Below, piece by piece: positions 34,701 to 41,257 of a stretch of 44,291 nucleotides of DNA. A model generated the notes under the pieces. The model was not told where the DNA came from and made no database searches. It saw only the letters and a list, made by a program, of their open reading frames with translations. Every line of letters starts with the position of its first letter. The first letter of the stretch is position 1. Both the position numbers and the translations under genes were made by a program. Origin of the DNA: Heyndrickxia acidiproducens DSM 23148 (GTDB lineage: Bacteria > Bacillota > Bacilli > Bacillales > Bacillaceae_C); assembly GCF_000374345.1 (NCBI RefSeq), contig NZ_KB894004.1, positions 1-44,291 on the forward strand, in the 5' to 3' direction.

Positions 34701-34994
34701 ATAAGGTGTTTGTATATCTGAAATAATTTTTTTCACCTGATTAAACTCAACCGTACTTAGAGGGTGGTCAAGCGTGTTTTGATTATGTTGTTCTAAAATG
34801 GCTTTGAAGTTATCCCAAAGTTGATCCGTTGTTTTGATGTTCGGCTCATATTTCCAAAGTTTCGTTTTTACAACATAATCCAATGGTTTCTCGTTTAGGA
34901 TGGAATCACCAATCCCTTCAAGATGTTCCGGCTTCGTAATGGTTCCGCTTGTGATATATTGAATGAGTTCTGTTTCAAATTGATTTTCACTCAT
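31785..34994 (-). CDS. hsdR: Type I restriction endonuclease/translocase HsdR
   Basis: The 1069-residue protein has, in order, the PD-(D/E)xK nuclease site (D161 in RRFDTTLLINGLP; E175-x-K177 in IIQIEEKW), Walker A TTGSGKT (316-322) and motif II VDEAHRS (421-427). Motifs GYTGTPM, QLLTGFDAPELNTLYVD and QAYSRTNR complete the SF2 translocase. A long helical C-terminus follows. All catalytic parts appear intact, so the system should cleave unmodified DNA. Its ATG overlaps the stop of the preceding half-HsdS gene by four bases (ATGA). Confidence 0.96.
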   Translation of the reverse strand: MSENQFETELIQYITSGTITKPEHLEGIGDSILNEKPLDYVVKTKLWKYEPNIKTTDQLWDNFKAILEQHNQNTLDHPLSTVEFNQVKKIISDIQTPYEAGQFLYGLNGVSQIEIDLDEGRHVFLTVFDQKQIGAGDTVYQVVNQIERPAVITGKPNRRFDTTLLINGLPIIQIEEKWDTHDVNEALNQMHQYAQENQYRDIFSTLQILVAMTPNNVKYMANTTPDKFNKDFAFNWQRKSDNTIVRNWKEFADSMLSIPMAHQMATNYMILDGTKNKQMLKVMRPYQVYATQNVIERLKRVDFELGTNKVGYIWHTTGSGKTITSFKTAWLASRMPKVDKVVFVVDRIALTKQTNENYKAYDPDASDDMIGSVQNTENTNDLSRKLKRKDNGIIVTSVQKLDTLVKRKTFKAPDKNIVFIVDEAHRSTGGDSFAAIQKAFKKSAWVGYTGTPMFDETTTGLRTEDIFGPLLHAYTIREAIADRNVLGFKVDFETTIDEEQMKNVYLPNFYRERYPKWTEEKIQEKMNNLTQEDMDDAVEPSFYDENPDHIKLVVEDIFKNWRNRSNEGKYNALLTTHVGGGKASTPMAMMYFREFQRVNAENRKNGGQTLKVAVTFSQNSSNNDSMLATNQGLHDAIKAYNKEFGTNFGMDDVAGYTQDVTSRLNKTATDKNYLDLVIVVDQLLTGFDAPELNTLYVDRTLKGAGLIQAYSRTNRIADMQEKPWGRIVNYRWPAQNEKLMNKALAIYANKNSAILSEDEQRESNRKDGIIAKPFEDVFNEVKKVVGKLGSLTREFQQLPPSEKQKEYMLDLLREYNMGMAKLKQYDPKEVDGNAAGFNYDNPDELVEKLGMTSEQETILTTVLTNELKQHISKKKKIPLYQIELRMTHVKDVKIDYDYLTELVEQLLNQVHDGQTAEARETQEKINQFANGLDDRNYATKIMNAATAIIKGHFPPEGSNFKYPAKLSDSEQIIQAANNVSLDRLFLDFRVKWGITDIITSAQMRELFSRHRFGVQDLDDTGQIRDIIAQASRDYKTLAHDEKVQALSKIKYRNSLREAIYELADELVEN

Positions 34995-35566
34995 TTACCG
35001 CTTGCCTCCTCCAACATGGCTAAAAGTATGGTTGTTTCAGCATTCGCTGCCCGGTTTCGTAAAGCCCGCAGCCGCAACAGATTAAAATATACTTCACCGA
35101 TCATTTGTTGTTTCTCCATTGATGGTAATTCGGGTAACGCTAACTCTTTCACTTGTTTGAGCGTATATTTCAAAACTTGCGAACCTTGCAGTCCCATCAG
35201 AAATTGCTTCTTAATTGACTTATCCTCATTCAGCAGATAAACCAAATACTGTGAATCAATACTTTCATTCGGTATCAGCTTCACGTAGTTTTGTGTGTAG
35301 AGATAACCCTCATGCGCTTTTCTGACAATCGTTGAAATCCCGGATATCAGACTAAATACGACATCTCCCGTATACAGCGTATTGACTTTATCACGTGTTC
35401 TAACTTGCTTGTTATCAACGTTTGGTGAAATGATATCAACCAAGTCATCAGCCATGTCAAGTTGACCATAATATGTATAAAGTGGGGCATCCGCATCAAA
35501 CACTTCAGTAATTCTAAATTGAGGCGATCCACTTATAAATTTAACCACCTCGCTCAACTTTTTCAT
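34991..35566 (-). CDS. Single-TRD HsdS-like protein, first gene of the type I operon
   Basis: The 191-residue protein resembles one half of an HsdS: an N-terminal target-recognition domain (MKKLSEVVKFISGSPQFR, TLYTGDVVFSLISGISTIVR, GYLYTQNYVKLIPN). A single C-terminal helical spacer follows (LPSMEKQQMIGEVYFNLLRLRALRN). It lacks the second TRD and the RFPGFT start of the real HsdS nearby. It is translationally coupled to hsdR by ATGA. It may dimerise into an alternative specificity subunit or modulate the complex; its role is not established here. Confidence 0.8.
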   Translation of the reverse strand: MKKLSEVVKFISGSPQFRITEVFDADAPLYTYYGQLDMADDLVDIISPNVDNKQVRTRDKVNTLYTGDVVFSLISGISTIVRKAHEGYLYTQNYVKLIPNESIDSQYLVYLLNEDKSIKKQFLMGLQGSQVLKYTLKQVKELALPELPSMEKQQMIGEVYFNLLRLRALRNRAANAETTILLAMLEEASGK

Positions 35567-35609
35567 ATAAAATCGTGCCTTTCTAAAATTATTTTTTTGC
35601 CTTGATATA

Positions 35610-35638
35610 ATCCTAACAGGAATAATTTAGAAATGCAA
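35610..35638 (-). promoter_or_regulatory. Probable promoter of the type I operon
   Basis: On the minus strand TTGCAT (35633-35638) and TAGGAT (35610-35615) are 17 bases apart, about 45 bases upstream of the first ATG. Both are imperfect matches. No other candidate is better in this AT-rich leader. Confidence 0.5.
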
Positions 35639-35888
35639 GCACAGAAATTTTAATTTTAATAAATTACAAAAATAAATATGAAAAAATGTCATTCCTACCG
35701 ACTCGCCTAATAGCCAAAACCGTAAAAATCAATCCCACTCATTCAACCCGACAACATTCAGGTCACATCAAACACTGACACCTAAAAACAAAAAAACTCG
35801 CCAAACACGCGACCCCACACGCATTTGACGAAAAATCAATAATTAAAAATCGAGAGAAGCAGATCTGGCAAGGGTTTCCACAGAAAAA

Positions 35889-35930
35889 GGCCCTGATTTC
35901 GGAAAGGTTTATTTTCACAAAATCAGGGTC
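35889..35930. repeat. Dispersed CCCTGA hairpin (copy 4)
   Basis: GGCCCTGA (35889-35896) pairs with TCAGGGTC (35923-35930). The inside reads TTTCGGAAAGG...TTTTCACAAAA, as in copy 1 at 3030. It lies in the non-coding stretch 35640-35960, where nothing else was recognised. Confidence 0.7.
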
Positions 35931-36007
35931 GGATCGGAAAGGTTATTTTGAATCGGAAAAGTTTATTTGATGGCTACAATTTTAACTCCAGCAGTACAGC
36001 CGTCTCC

Positions 36008-36109
36008 ACGTGGCTCGAGAGGACTGAACGAATGTCTTTCGAACCGTCAGTAAGTGGAAACATATCCACGACATCTTTAGCACTATCGGTAGGTGGGAAC
36101 ATGCCGACC
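36008..36109 (-). repeat. 102-bp repeat, copy 1, with 13-residue peptide repeat
   Basis: This is about 80% alike to 36686-36788. On the minus strand copy 1 lies within an open stretch (about 35974-36190) reading SSRYLGTVLLLVGMFPPTDS, AKDVVDMFPLTDGSKDIRS and VLSSHVETAVLLELKL-stop. MFPPTDSAKDVVD is followed by MFPLTDGSKDIRS, a 39-bp internal duplication. Differences between the copies favour third codon positions on the minus strand, which suggests past coding. No start codon or ribosome site was found. Confidence 0.6.
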
Positions 36110-36195
36110 AGCAACAGTACCGTCCCCAAATACCTTGAGGATATAAAAAAGATGCTGATTAATCTAGTGGAGCCTTGGCATAGTTGAAAGTTTCA

Positions 36196-36441
36196 TTAGA
36201 TTCTTCCCACTTTCATCAAAGGATCTCTGCGAATGTAAATTACAAATTCTTCATTGGATGTGTGATAAACAATAGTTCCTTCTTTAGCACGGAAGAATTC
36301 TTTGTTTGCATCCTTCTCAGAAATGGTTCTTATCGGGGCTACTTCATCAACAATTTTCTTGTCATCTTCTTCATGATAATCAAGAATTGAAACCAAAAGA
36401 AACTGATTTGGGAATAGTTTCCTCGCTTCTTGCCATTTCAT
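36196..36441 (-). CDS. Small conserved-looking hypothetical protein
   Basis: The protein has 81 residues from the ATG at 36441, preceded by GGAGGGG. It reads MKWQEARKLFPNQFLLVSIL, then acidic residues, then EGTIVYHTSNEEFVIYIRRD. The pattern (W-E-R--FPNQ-LL at the start, late --YHT--EE--I) resembles small bacterial proteins often encoded beside an aspartyl-protease-like gene, but no such neighbour is present. The function is unknown, and I am unsure of the family. Confidence 0.6.
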   Translation of the reverse strand: MKWQEARKLFPNQFLLVSILDYHEEDDKKIVDEVAPIRTISEKDANKEFFRAKEGTIVYHTSNEEFVIYIRRDPLMKVGRI

Positions 36442-36685
36442 TCTATCCACCCCTCCTCTTACCAATACCTTTACTTTTATTATAATTCATCCAAATATCA
36501 TACGATAGAGTAGATGTTCAGCTCCTAACACTTAAGAACAAAACAGGCTCCGAAATAATGGCGCCGTTGTTGTCGATCAGAAATTTCCATCCCCTACTAA
36601 ATTAAGTGCCACTTAAAGACTTTAACCCAGTCCTAAGGCTGGGCAAGTTTTATACTATTTTAAAATGAGTTGCACCAAACACTCG

Positions 36686-36788
36686 ACGTGGCTCGAGAGG
36701 ACAGAATGAATGTCATTTGAGCGTATCCGTTCTCGGAAACATATCCACTACGTTTTTGGCACTATCGGTAGGCGGGAACATATCGACC
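36686..36788 (-). repeat. 102-bp repeat, copy 2
   Basis: The minus strand reads VDMFPPTDSAKNVVDMFPRT and DTLK. One extra base then breaks the frame before DIHSVLSSHVE. It is therefore a decayed sister of the copy at 36008. It lies between the small protein at 36196 and the TPR-Arr gene. A short hairpin (CCCAG / CTGGG, 36626-36643) precedes it. The rest of 36442-36814 shows nothing. Confidence 0.6.
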
Positions 36789-36814
36789 TTCAACTATCAC
36801 ACCATTAAATGTGT

Positions 36815-37564
36815 TTAGTTAATAATATCGCCTTTGTTTTTAGCTAAATTTTCATGCCATTCTCGTCGCTTAGTAGCTGTCGGTTTCGTCCACTCTGTTT
36901 CTTCACCAATAATTTTTAAAGGTTCTTGTGAGCGATAAGAACGCGTTAAGTTACCAGGGAACTTTTTGTCAGTAACATTTGGGTCGTTTTCAAATTCACC
37001 TGTAGGTTCTACTATATAAACGCGTTCTCTTCCTTTTCCTTTTGCTAATGCTGCTGCAAGACCTGCCCCATTGACATTAGCAGTGAAATAAATATGGTTC
37101 ATTTTAAGCCCAGGTTTGTAATTTGAATTTCCACCCGCTATCAGAAAATCACCAACTTTCAAATCTGCCTTTGTCCCATGGTAAAATGGGCCTTTATCTG
37201 TTAGTGCACCATTATATGATTTGGCCAATTCATAATTTCTAGTTGCCTGTTCAGAATCACCCAACTCCTCATAACAGTTGGCAATGTTTATATACAACGT
37301 GGAGTAAGCACTCTTAACGTTATCATCATCTATATTTTGTGCACACTGTAAGGATGTTTCCACCCATTTTAATTTATCTGTAATATTTTCTTGTATACGA
37401 GCTAAATGATAAGCTGCGATAAATCTTTCATAGTCATCCGTTGCTTCGTGCCATGCTTTATGAAACATCGCAATCGCACCCTCACTGTTTCCACAGTCCT
37501 CCAATCCCATCCCACTCATGCAGATTTTAATAATAACGTTATTTGGATCAAATTTTTTATTCAT
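36815..37564 (-). CDS. arr: TPR-Arr fusion: tetratricopeptide domain plus rifampin ADP-ribosyltransferase
   Basis: Residues 1-120 are helical with TPR-like pairs (AIAMFHKAWHEATDDYERFI, TLYINIANCYEELGDSEQAT). Residues 125-230 match Arr enzymes: GPFYHGTKADLKVGD (H129), NHIYFTA (Y159), YIVEPTGEFENDPN (D194), FPGNLTRSYRSQEPLKIIG. The H-Y-D set corresponds to the catalytic residues of mycobacterial Arr, which ADP-ribosylates rifampin using NAD+. Most Arr proteins are only about 140 residues, so the TPR half is an addition. It could confer rifamycin resistance or modify a cellular target held by the TPR part. Confidence 0.88.
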   Translation of the reverse strand: MNKKFDPNNVIIKICMSGMGLEDCGNSEGAIAMFHKAWHEATDDYERFIAAYHLARIQENITDKLKWVETSLQCAQNIDDDNVKSAYSTLYINIANCYEELGDSEQATRNYELAKSYNGALTDKGPFYHGTKADLKVGDFLIAGGNSNYKPGLKMNHIYFTANVNGAGLAAALAKGKGRERVYIVEPTGEFENDPNVTDKKFPGNLTRSYRSQEPLKIIGEETEWTKPTATKRREWHENLAKNKGDIIN

Positions 37565-37592
37565 CTAATCTTACCTCCAAATTAATTGAATG

Positions 37593-37763
37593 TTATGATG
37601 AGTATATCCAGAACTTCAACTGCTCAAGATCTTCTCCATTGGCTTGCCTTTTGCCAATTCGTCGATTAATGAAGCAGACCAAAATAATCACTATCCCAAA
37701 TCCCCCAACAAATCTCACTAATATACTATCGAAGTATAGCAGTTGAAATTCAGAACGAACAGT
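37593..37763 (-). pseudogene. Small membrane protein lacking a start
   Basis: The minus strand is open and reads SEFQLLYFDSILVRFVGGFG, IVIILVCFINRRIGKRQANG and EDLEQLKFWIYSS-stop: one membrane helix and a basic cytosolic tail. No ATG or ribosome site is present; only an internal GTG (VRFVGG) could start it. It is likely a 5'-truncated remnant. Confidence 0.35.
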
Positions 37764-37897
37764 CTATATTTGCAATTTTGTATATGTTATAATTAAAGTG
37801 AGGAAGAGTATATTATCAGTGAAGTTAAGCTTTTATTGTTTCGGGGGTGCCTAGCACAACCCGAAATTAGCTACGCCAAACATTCACCAATCGTACC

Positions 37898-37942
37898 GTT
37901 TACGAAAAGGGCACTCTTAATAGGAGCGCCCTTTTCGTAAAC
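37898..37942. terminator. Strong hairpin terminator after the effector-domain gene
   Basis: GTTTACGAAAAGGGC (37898-37912) and its exact complement at 37928-37942 make a 15-bp stem. It lies 10 bases beyond the stop of the minus-strand effector-domain fragment. The stem itself contains the TTTTCG run. Confidence 0.75.
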
Positions 37943-37952
37943 ATTGATGTAA

Positions 37953-38110
37953 TTAATAGTCTTTTTTCTTTACTGGAATCCAAATTTCGCTTCTATACTT
38001 AGGATTCCCAGTGTCTGGACTCTCACTCCATAAAATTTCAGGACCTTCAACCGCCTCGTATCCTGATGATGGAAACCACTCTGAATATATCCTACCCCAC
38101 ACATGTTGAA
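37953..38110 (-). pseudogene. C-terminal half of a GyrI-like effector-binding protein
   Basis: The minus strand encodes [40 protein letters not shown] and [15 protein letters not shown]. This is the characteristic end of AraC-type effector-binding / GyrI-like domains. The first two thirds are absent here but present at 43656-44000, in the same orientation and codon phase, ending GPFPETLQ. The intervening 5,550 bp appears to be an insertion. Upstream of the glutamine codon the frame runs into unrelated insert DNA. Confidence 0.8.
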
Positions 38111-38145
38111 ACAATTGTCTTGATGTAAAAAGGTGAGGATGATGA

Positions 38146-38643
38146 ATGATGATTATTAGAAAAATCAATAAAAACGATGCAGATGCATTTTGGCAAATGC
38201 TATTTGAATTAGATAAAGAAACTAAATATATGATGTACGAACCAAATGAAAGGACAAAGAATATAAGTCAAATTAACAGTCTTATTGAAAAGTCAGTTGA
38301 GGGAAGTAACTTAATATTAGTTGCTGAAAATAATAAAGAAATTGTTGGATTTCTTTCTGCTGAAAGAGGTGTACCAAACAGGATTAAACATACGGCTTAT
38401 ATTGTAGTTGGTATAAGAAAGGCTTTTCAAGGGAAAGGAATAGGAAGTAAGTTTTTTAAAGAATTGGATTTATGGGCACAGCAAAATGGTATTAAGAGGC
38501 TTGAATTAACAGTTATGTGTCCGAATGTAGTAGCTAGACATCTATACGAGAAAAATGGCTTTGTTATTGAAGGTGTAAGAAAAAATTCAATGTATGTTGA
38601 TGGAGAATATATAGATGAATTCTACATGGCGAAATTGCTATAA
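38146..38643 (+). CDS. GNAT-family N-acetyltransferase
   Basis: The 165-residue protein is a complete GNAT fold: start [18 protein letters not shown], core strand [18 protein letters not shown], acetyl-CoA loop [17 protein letters not shown] (Q-x-x-G-x-G), and the RimJ/phosphinothricin-type ending [20 protein letters not shown] followed by DEFYMAKLL. The substrate is unknown; the closest visible types acetylate ribosomal proteins, polyamines or small toxins. It starts only 36 bases inside the inserted block with RBS GGTGAGG, so its native promoter may have been left behind. Confidence 0.9.
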   Translation: MMIIRKINKNDADAFWQMLFELDKETKYMMYEPNERTKNISQINSLIEKSVEGSNLILVAENNKEIVGFLSAERGVPNRIKHTAYIVVGIRKAFQGKGIGSKFFKELDLWAQQNGIKRLELTVMCPNVVARHLYEKNGFVIEGVRKNSMYVDGEYIDEFYMAKLL

Positions 38644-38709
38644 ATATGTTTCTCACAGACATTATTTGAATCAACTTGTGCCATTTTAGGTAGATATTAC
38701 TACTTTTAA

Positions 38710-38762
38710 AAAGAGGCTAAATATCATTGATGCTTAGTGAAAAAATGATATTTAGCCTCTTT
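38710..38762. terminator. Bidirectional terminator between GNAT and the efflux pump
   Basis: A perfect 19-bp stem (AAAGAGGCTAAATATCATT at 38710-38728 with its complement at 38744-38762) has an A-run before and a T-run after. It lies between convergent genes. Confidence 0.92.
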
Positions 38763-38773
38763 GTTAGAAAATA

Positions 38774-40195
38774 TTAATTCTTGGCTTTCTTGTTAGTTAA
38801 GAATAAAGATGGAATGAGCATTACCAAGCTAAGGATTAATGCTAACATGAAACCGTCGTGGTAAGCTGTAGTTAGGAGTGGAATCGTTGGTGTTTTACCT
38901 TGGACTCCAAGGCTAACAACCGTTGCAAGCACTGCTGAACCAAAGGCACCACCGATATTTTGCACCAGTCTGGTTCCGATACTGGCTTGTGGAATTTCTT
39001 GTCTGACCATTCCAGTGTATGCATCAGTCATCATTGGCATGGTGACACCTCCGATGCCTATACCGCGAATAAACAAGACAACACCAACAACAATAAGTGA
39101 AGACCTCTCATTGAATAAGACAAATGGAATGGTGCCAGCGATGGCTAATGTCAAACTTACCAGGACAACATCACGTGCTCCTAATTTATCAGTTAGCTTG
39201 CCAATCAATGGACGGACAACTAACATACCGATACCTTGTGGAATTAAGATCAATCCAGTGCCCAAAACTGAGAAGCCCTTAATGTTCTGAAAAAACAATG
39301 GTAATAACAACATTGGACCGTTGGTGGCAACCCCTGCAAGGAACAAGCCAACTATGACAGCAGTGAAATTTTTTAATCTAAACAAGTGTAAAGGTAGAAT
39401 TGCTTGTTCCCTTTTAATAGCAGCGTAAATAATGTAGATGGCTAAAATTGCAATACCGGCAAAAACATAAGAAATAGTCATGCTGTTGTTAAAAGTAGCA
39501 TTTTTCGCCCCCTGCGTAATTCCATAAATCAAAGATGCTGAACTGGCGCCCAACAAAGTGATACCAATGAAGTCGAATTTGGCTTTTATATTTGCCGGTG
39601 TAAAGTCAGGAAGCTTCAAAATCATTAAAGTTATGGCAATAATACCAATTGGAATGTTGACAAAGAAGACGTAACGCCACGACAAGAATTGGACAATCAC
39701 AGCTCCAATAACCGGACCAAGGATTGGACCTAAGATCATTGGGATACCAACGGTTGACATCACTCGTCCCATTGCCTCTCTCCCGGCAACTTCAATAGCC
39801 AAAGTAGTCACCAATGTCATAATAAATCCGGCGCTGAAACCTTGAACAATGCGGGAAATAATCAATAAATAGATGCTTCGGCTAAGTCCCGAAGCAATCG
39901 AGGTCGCTAAGAATACTATATTAGCGCTAATCATTAACCATTTACCGTTGAAACGTTGAACCATCCAGCCTGCAAGGGGTACTGAAATTGCCATAGCCAA
40001 TACATAACCTGTAATTACCCATTGAATTGAATCAAGTCCAATACTAAAATCATTGCTTAAGTGCTTGATTGCAATATTTACCATTGTAGAATCAAGTAAA
40101 GGCATAATGGCCCCAAGCACTAAAATCCAAGCAATGTTCATGACTTCCTTTGGAATAGGCTCAAGTTCATGGGTTTTTTTATTTTTACATATCAT
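38774..40195 (-). CDS. DHA2-family multidrug efflux MFS transporter
   Basis: The 473-residue protein has about 13-14 membrane segments. It carries the drug:H+ antiporter-2 motifs LDSTMVNIAIKHL (helix 1), WVITGYVLAMAISVPLAGWM, the motif C region GPILGPVIGAVIVQFLSWRY and VNIPIGIIAI. It resembles the EmrB/LmrB group and should export lipophilic drugs with protons. RBS is AAGGAGG. Its promoter (40277-40307) is of the MerR type with a 19-bp spacer. The divergent gene at 40370 encodes a MerR regulator, so expression is probably drug-induced. Confidence 0.92.
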   Translation of the reverse strand: MICKNKKTHELEPIPKEVMNIAWILVLGAIMPLLDSTMVNIAIKHLSNDFSIGLDSIQWVITGYVLAMAISVPLAGWMVQRFNGKWLMISANIVFLATSIASGLSRSIYLLIISRIVQGFSAGFIMTLVTTLAIEVAGREAMGRVMSTVGIPMILGPILGPVIGAVIVQFLSWRYVFFVNIPIGIIAITLMILKLPDFTPANIKAKFDFIGITLLGASSASLIYGITQGAKNATFNNSMTISYVFAGIAILAIYIIYAAIKREQAILPLHLFRLKNFTAVIVGLFLAGVATNGPMLLLPLFFQNIKGFSVLGTGLILIPQGIGMLVVRPLIGKLTDKLGARDVVLVSLTLAIAGTIPFVLFNERSSLIVVGVVLFIRGIGIGGVTMPMMTDAYTGMVRQEIPQASIGTRLVQNIGGAFGSAVLATVVSLGVQGKTPTIPLLTTAYHDGFMLALILSLVMLIPSLFLTNKKAKN

Positions 40196-40276
40196 TAATA
40201 AATCCTCCTTTATAATATATGGATGCTTTTGTCATTGATATTTCGTTTGACAAAGCAATGCTTGATGTTTACAATG

Positions 40277-40307
40277 AGTATAAACTGTAACGTTACGTTC
40301 GAGTCAA
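40277..40307 (-). promoter_or_regulatory. MerR-type promoter of the efflux gene (19-bp spacer)
   Basis: On the minus strand TTGACT (40302-40307) and TATACT (40277-40282) are separated by 19 bases. The spacer contains the palindrome GTAACGTTAC (40287-40296) at its centre. An over-long spacer with a central dyad is the hallmark of promoters that MerR proteins untwist for activation. Confidence 0.85.
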
Positions 40308-40369
40308 GGACTTTTTTAAATGATGTAAAACATTATAGATCCATTCAAAGGATAGAAGGAAGGATAAAA

Positions 40370-41134
40370 TTGAAAAGTGTAAATGAAGTGTGTAAGTTGT
40401 CAGGTGTAAGTCGCCGTACCTTACAATATTATGATGAAATTGGATTATTACCACCCAGTGCAGTGAAGGAATCTGGATACCGTCAATATGACGACGAGAG
40501 CTTGCGTCGATTATGGAGCATATTGTTTTATAAGGAGTTAGGCCTTTCCCTTGACGACATTCGGTTGATACTGGATAATCCAAAGGAAATAGAAAAGGAG
40601 TTATTGAGGCAACATAAGCAGGTTCTTTTGGAAAAACAATCTCAAATAAAAAAAATGATACATTCGATTGATCGTATATTGAATGATGAGTTTGATATTT
40701 CAATGCTTAGAGATTTTGATAAAAATAGGATTAATGCATTAAAAAAGACATATGCAAATGAAATACGGCTGTTAAATGAAAGTAGTTTTTTTCTTCCAGT
40801 AATGAAAAGCAATATAATGTTCAGCAAAATGAACAAACCATCTGTTGTAGAAAAGGCATATAAAATGACACATATGGATTTTCATAAACTTATTACCCTT
40901 GCTGAAGATGTCATCCAAAAGTTTTACAAAGCCATGAAGTATGGTCCTGACAGTTTAGAGGCCAAGGAGGCAGTAACAGCATTTAGAGAATTTATACAGC
41001 TAATTTTCCCATGTGATGATGAGACGTTTTGTAGTATCGGACAGGCATATTTAGAATATAAAAATGAGCTGGACAAAAAGATGCCGGGACTCGCTGAATT
41101 TGTTAGTGAGGCTATCACACATATCTATCCATAG
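40370..41134 (+). CDS. MerR-family regulator with TipAS-like C-terminal domain
   Basis: The start is taken as TTG 40370, after AGAAGGAAGGA; the frame upstream to 40223 would run through the promoter. Residues 1-75 are a MerR winged helix (NEVCKLSGVSRRTLQYYDEI, RQYDDESLRRLWSILFYKEL). A dimerisation coiled coil and a helical effector domain of TipAS kind (AFREFIQLIFPCDDETF, AYLEYKNELDKKMPGLAEFV) follow. TipAS domains bind hydrophobic antibiotics. It probably activates the divergent efflux pump. One cysteine (FPCDDE) sits in the likely ligand domain. Confidence 0.9.
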   Translation: MKSVNEVCKLSGVSRRTLQYYDEIGLLPPSAVKESGYRQYDDESLRRLWSILFYKELGLSLDDIRLILDNPKEIEKELLRQHKQVLLEKQSQIKKMIHSIDRILNDEFDISMLRDFDKNRINALKKTYANEIRLLNESSFFLPVMKSNIMFSKMNKPSVVEKAYKMTHMDFHKLITLAEDVIQKFYKAMKYGPDSLEAKEAVTAFREFIQLIFPCDDETFCSIGQAYLEYKNELDKKMPGLAEFVSEAITHIYP

Positions 41135-41136
41135 TA

Positions 41137-41167
41137 TTGACTCTAACATTATGTCATAGTGTAATAT
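41137..41167 (+). promoter_or_regulatory. MerR-type promoter of the second regulator (19-bp spacer)
   Basis: TTGACT (41137-41142) and TAATAT (41162-41167) are separated by 19 bases. CATTATG and CATAGTG (near 41147-41161) form a 6-of-7 inverted repeat in the spacer. It begins three bases after the stop of the first MerR gene. Autoactivation by the downstream TipAS regulator is inferred. Confidence 0.75.
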
Positions 41168-41257
41168 TAAGTCAGAGGTTGGCAATGCCAATAAAACTCA
41201 TGCTGGCAGAGTATAAGGGAGCATTGAAACTTTAAAATCAAAGTTGAAGGTGAATTT

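Noticed and set aside
34991..35566. Half-HsdS as a decayed fragment of a full hsdS
   Set aside because: It has an intact start, a complete TRD plus spacer, and ATGA coupling to hsdR, which argue for a functional gene.
35948..36187. 79-residue plus-strand frame over the 102-bp repeat
   Set aside because: Substitutions between the two repeat copies fit minus-strand codons better, and copy 2 does not preserve this frame.
36196..36441. Antitoxin of a toxin-antitoxin pair
   Set aside because: Size would fit, but no partner toxin is adjacent and no antitoxin DNA-binding fold is visible.
40223..40369. Longer N-terminus for the first MerR regulator
   Set aside because: It would translate across the MerR-type promoter region; the TTG at 40370 has the ribosome site and matches family starts.
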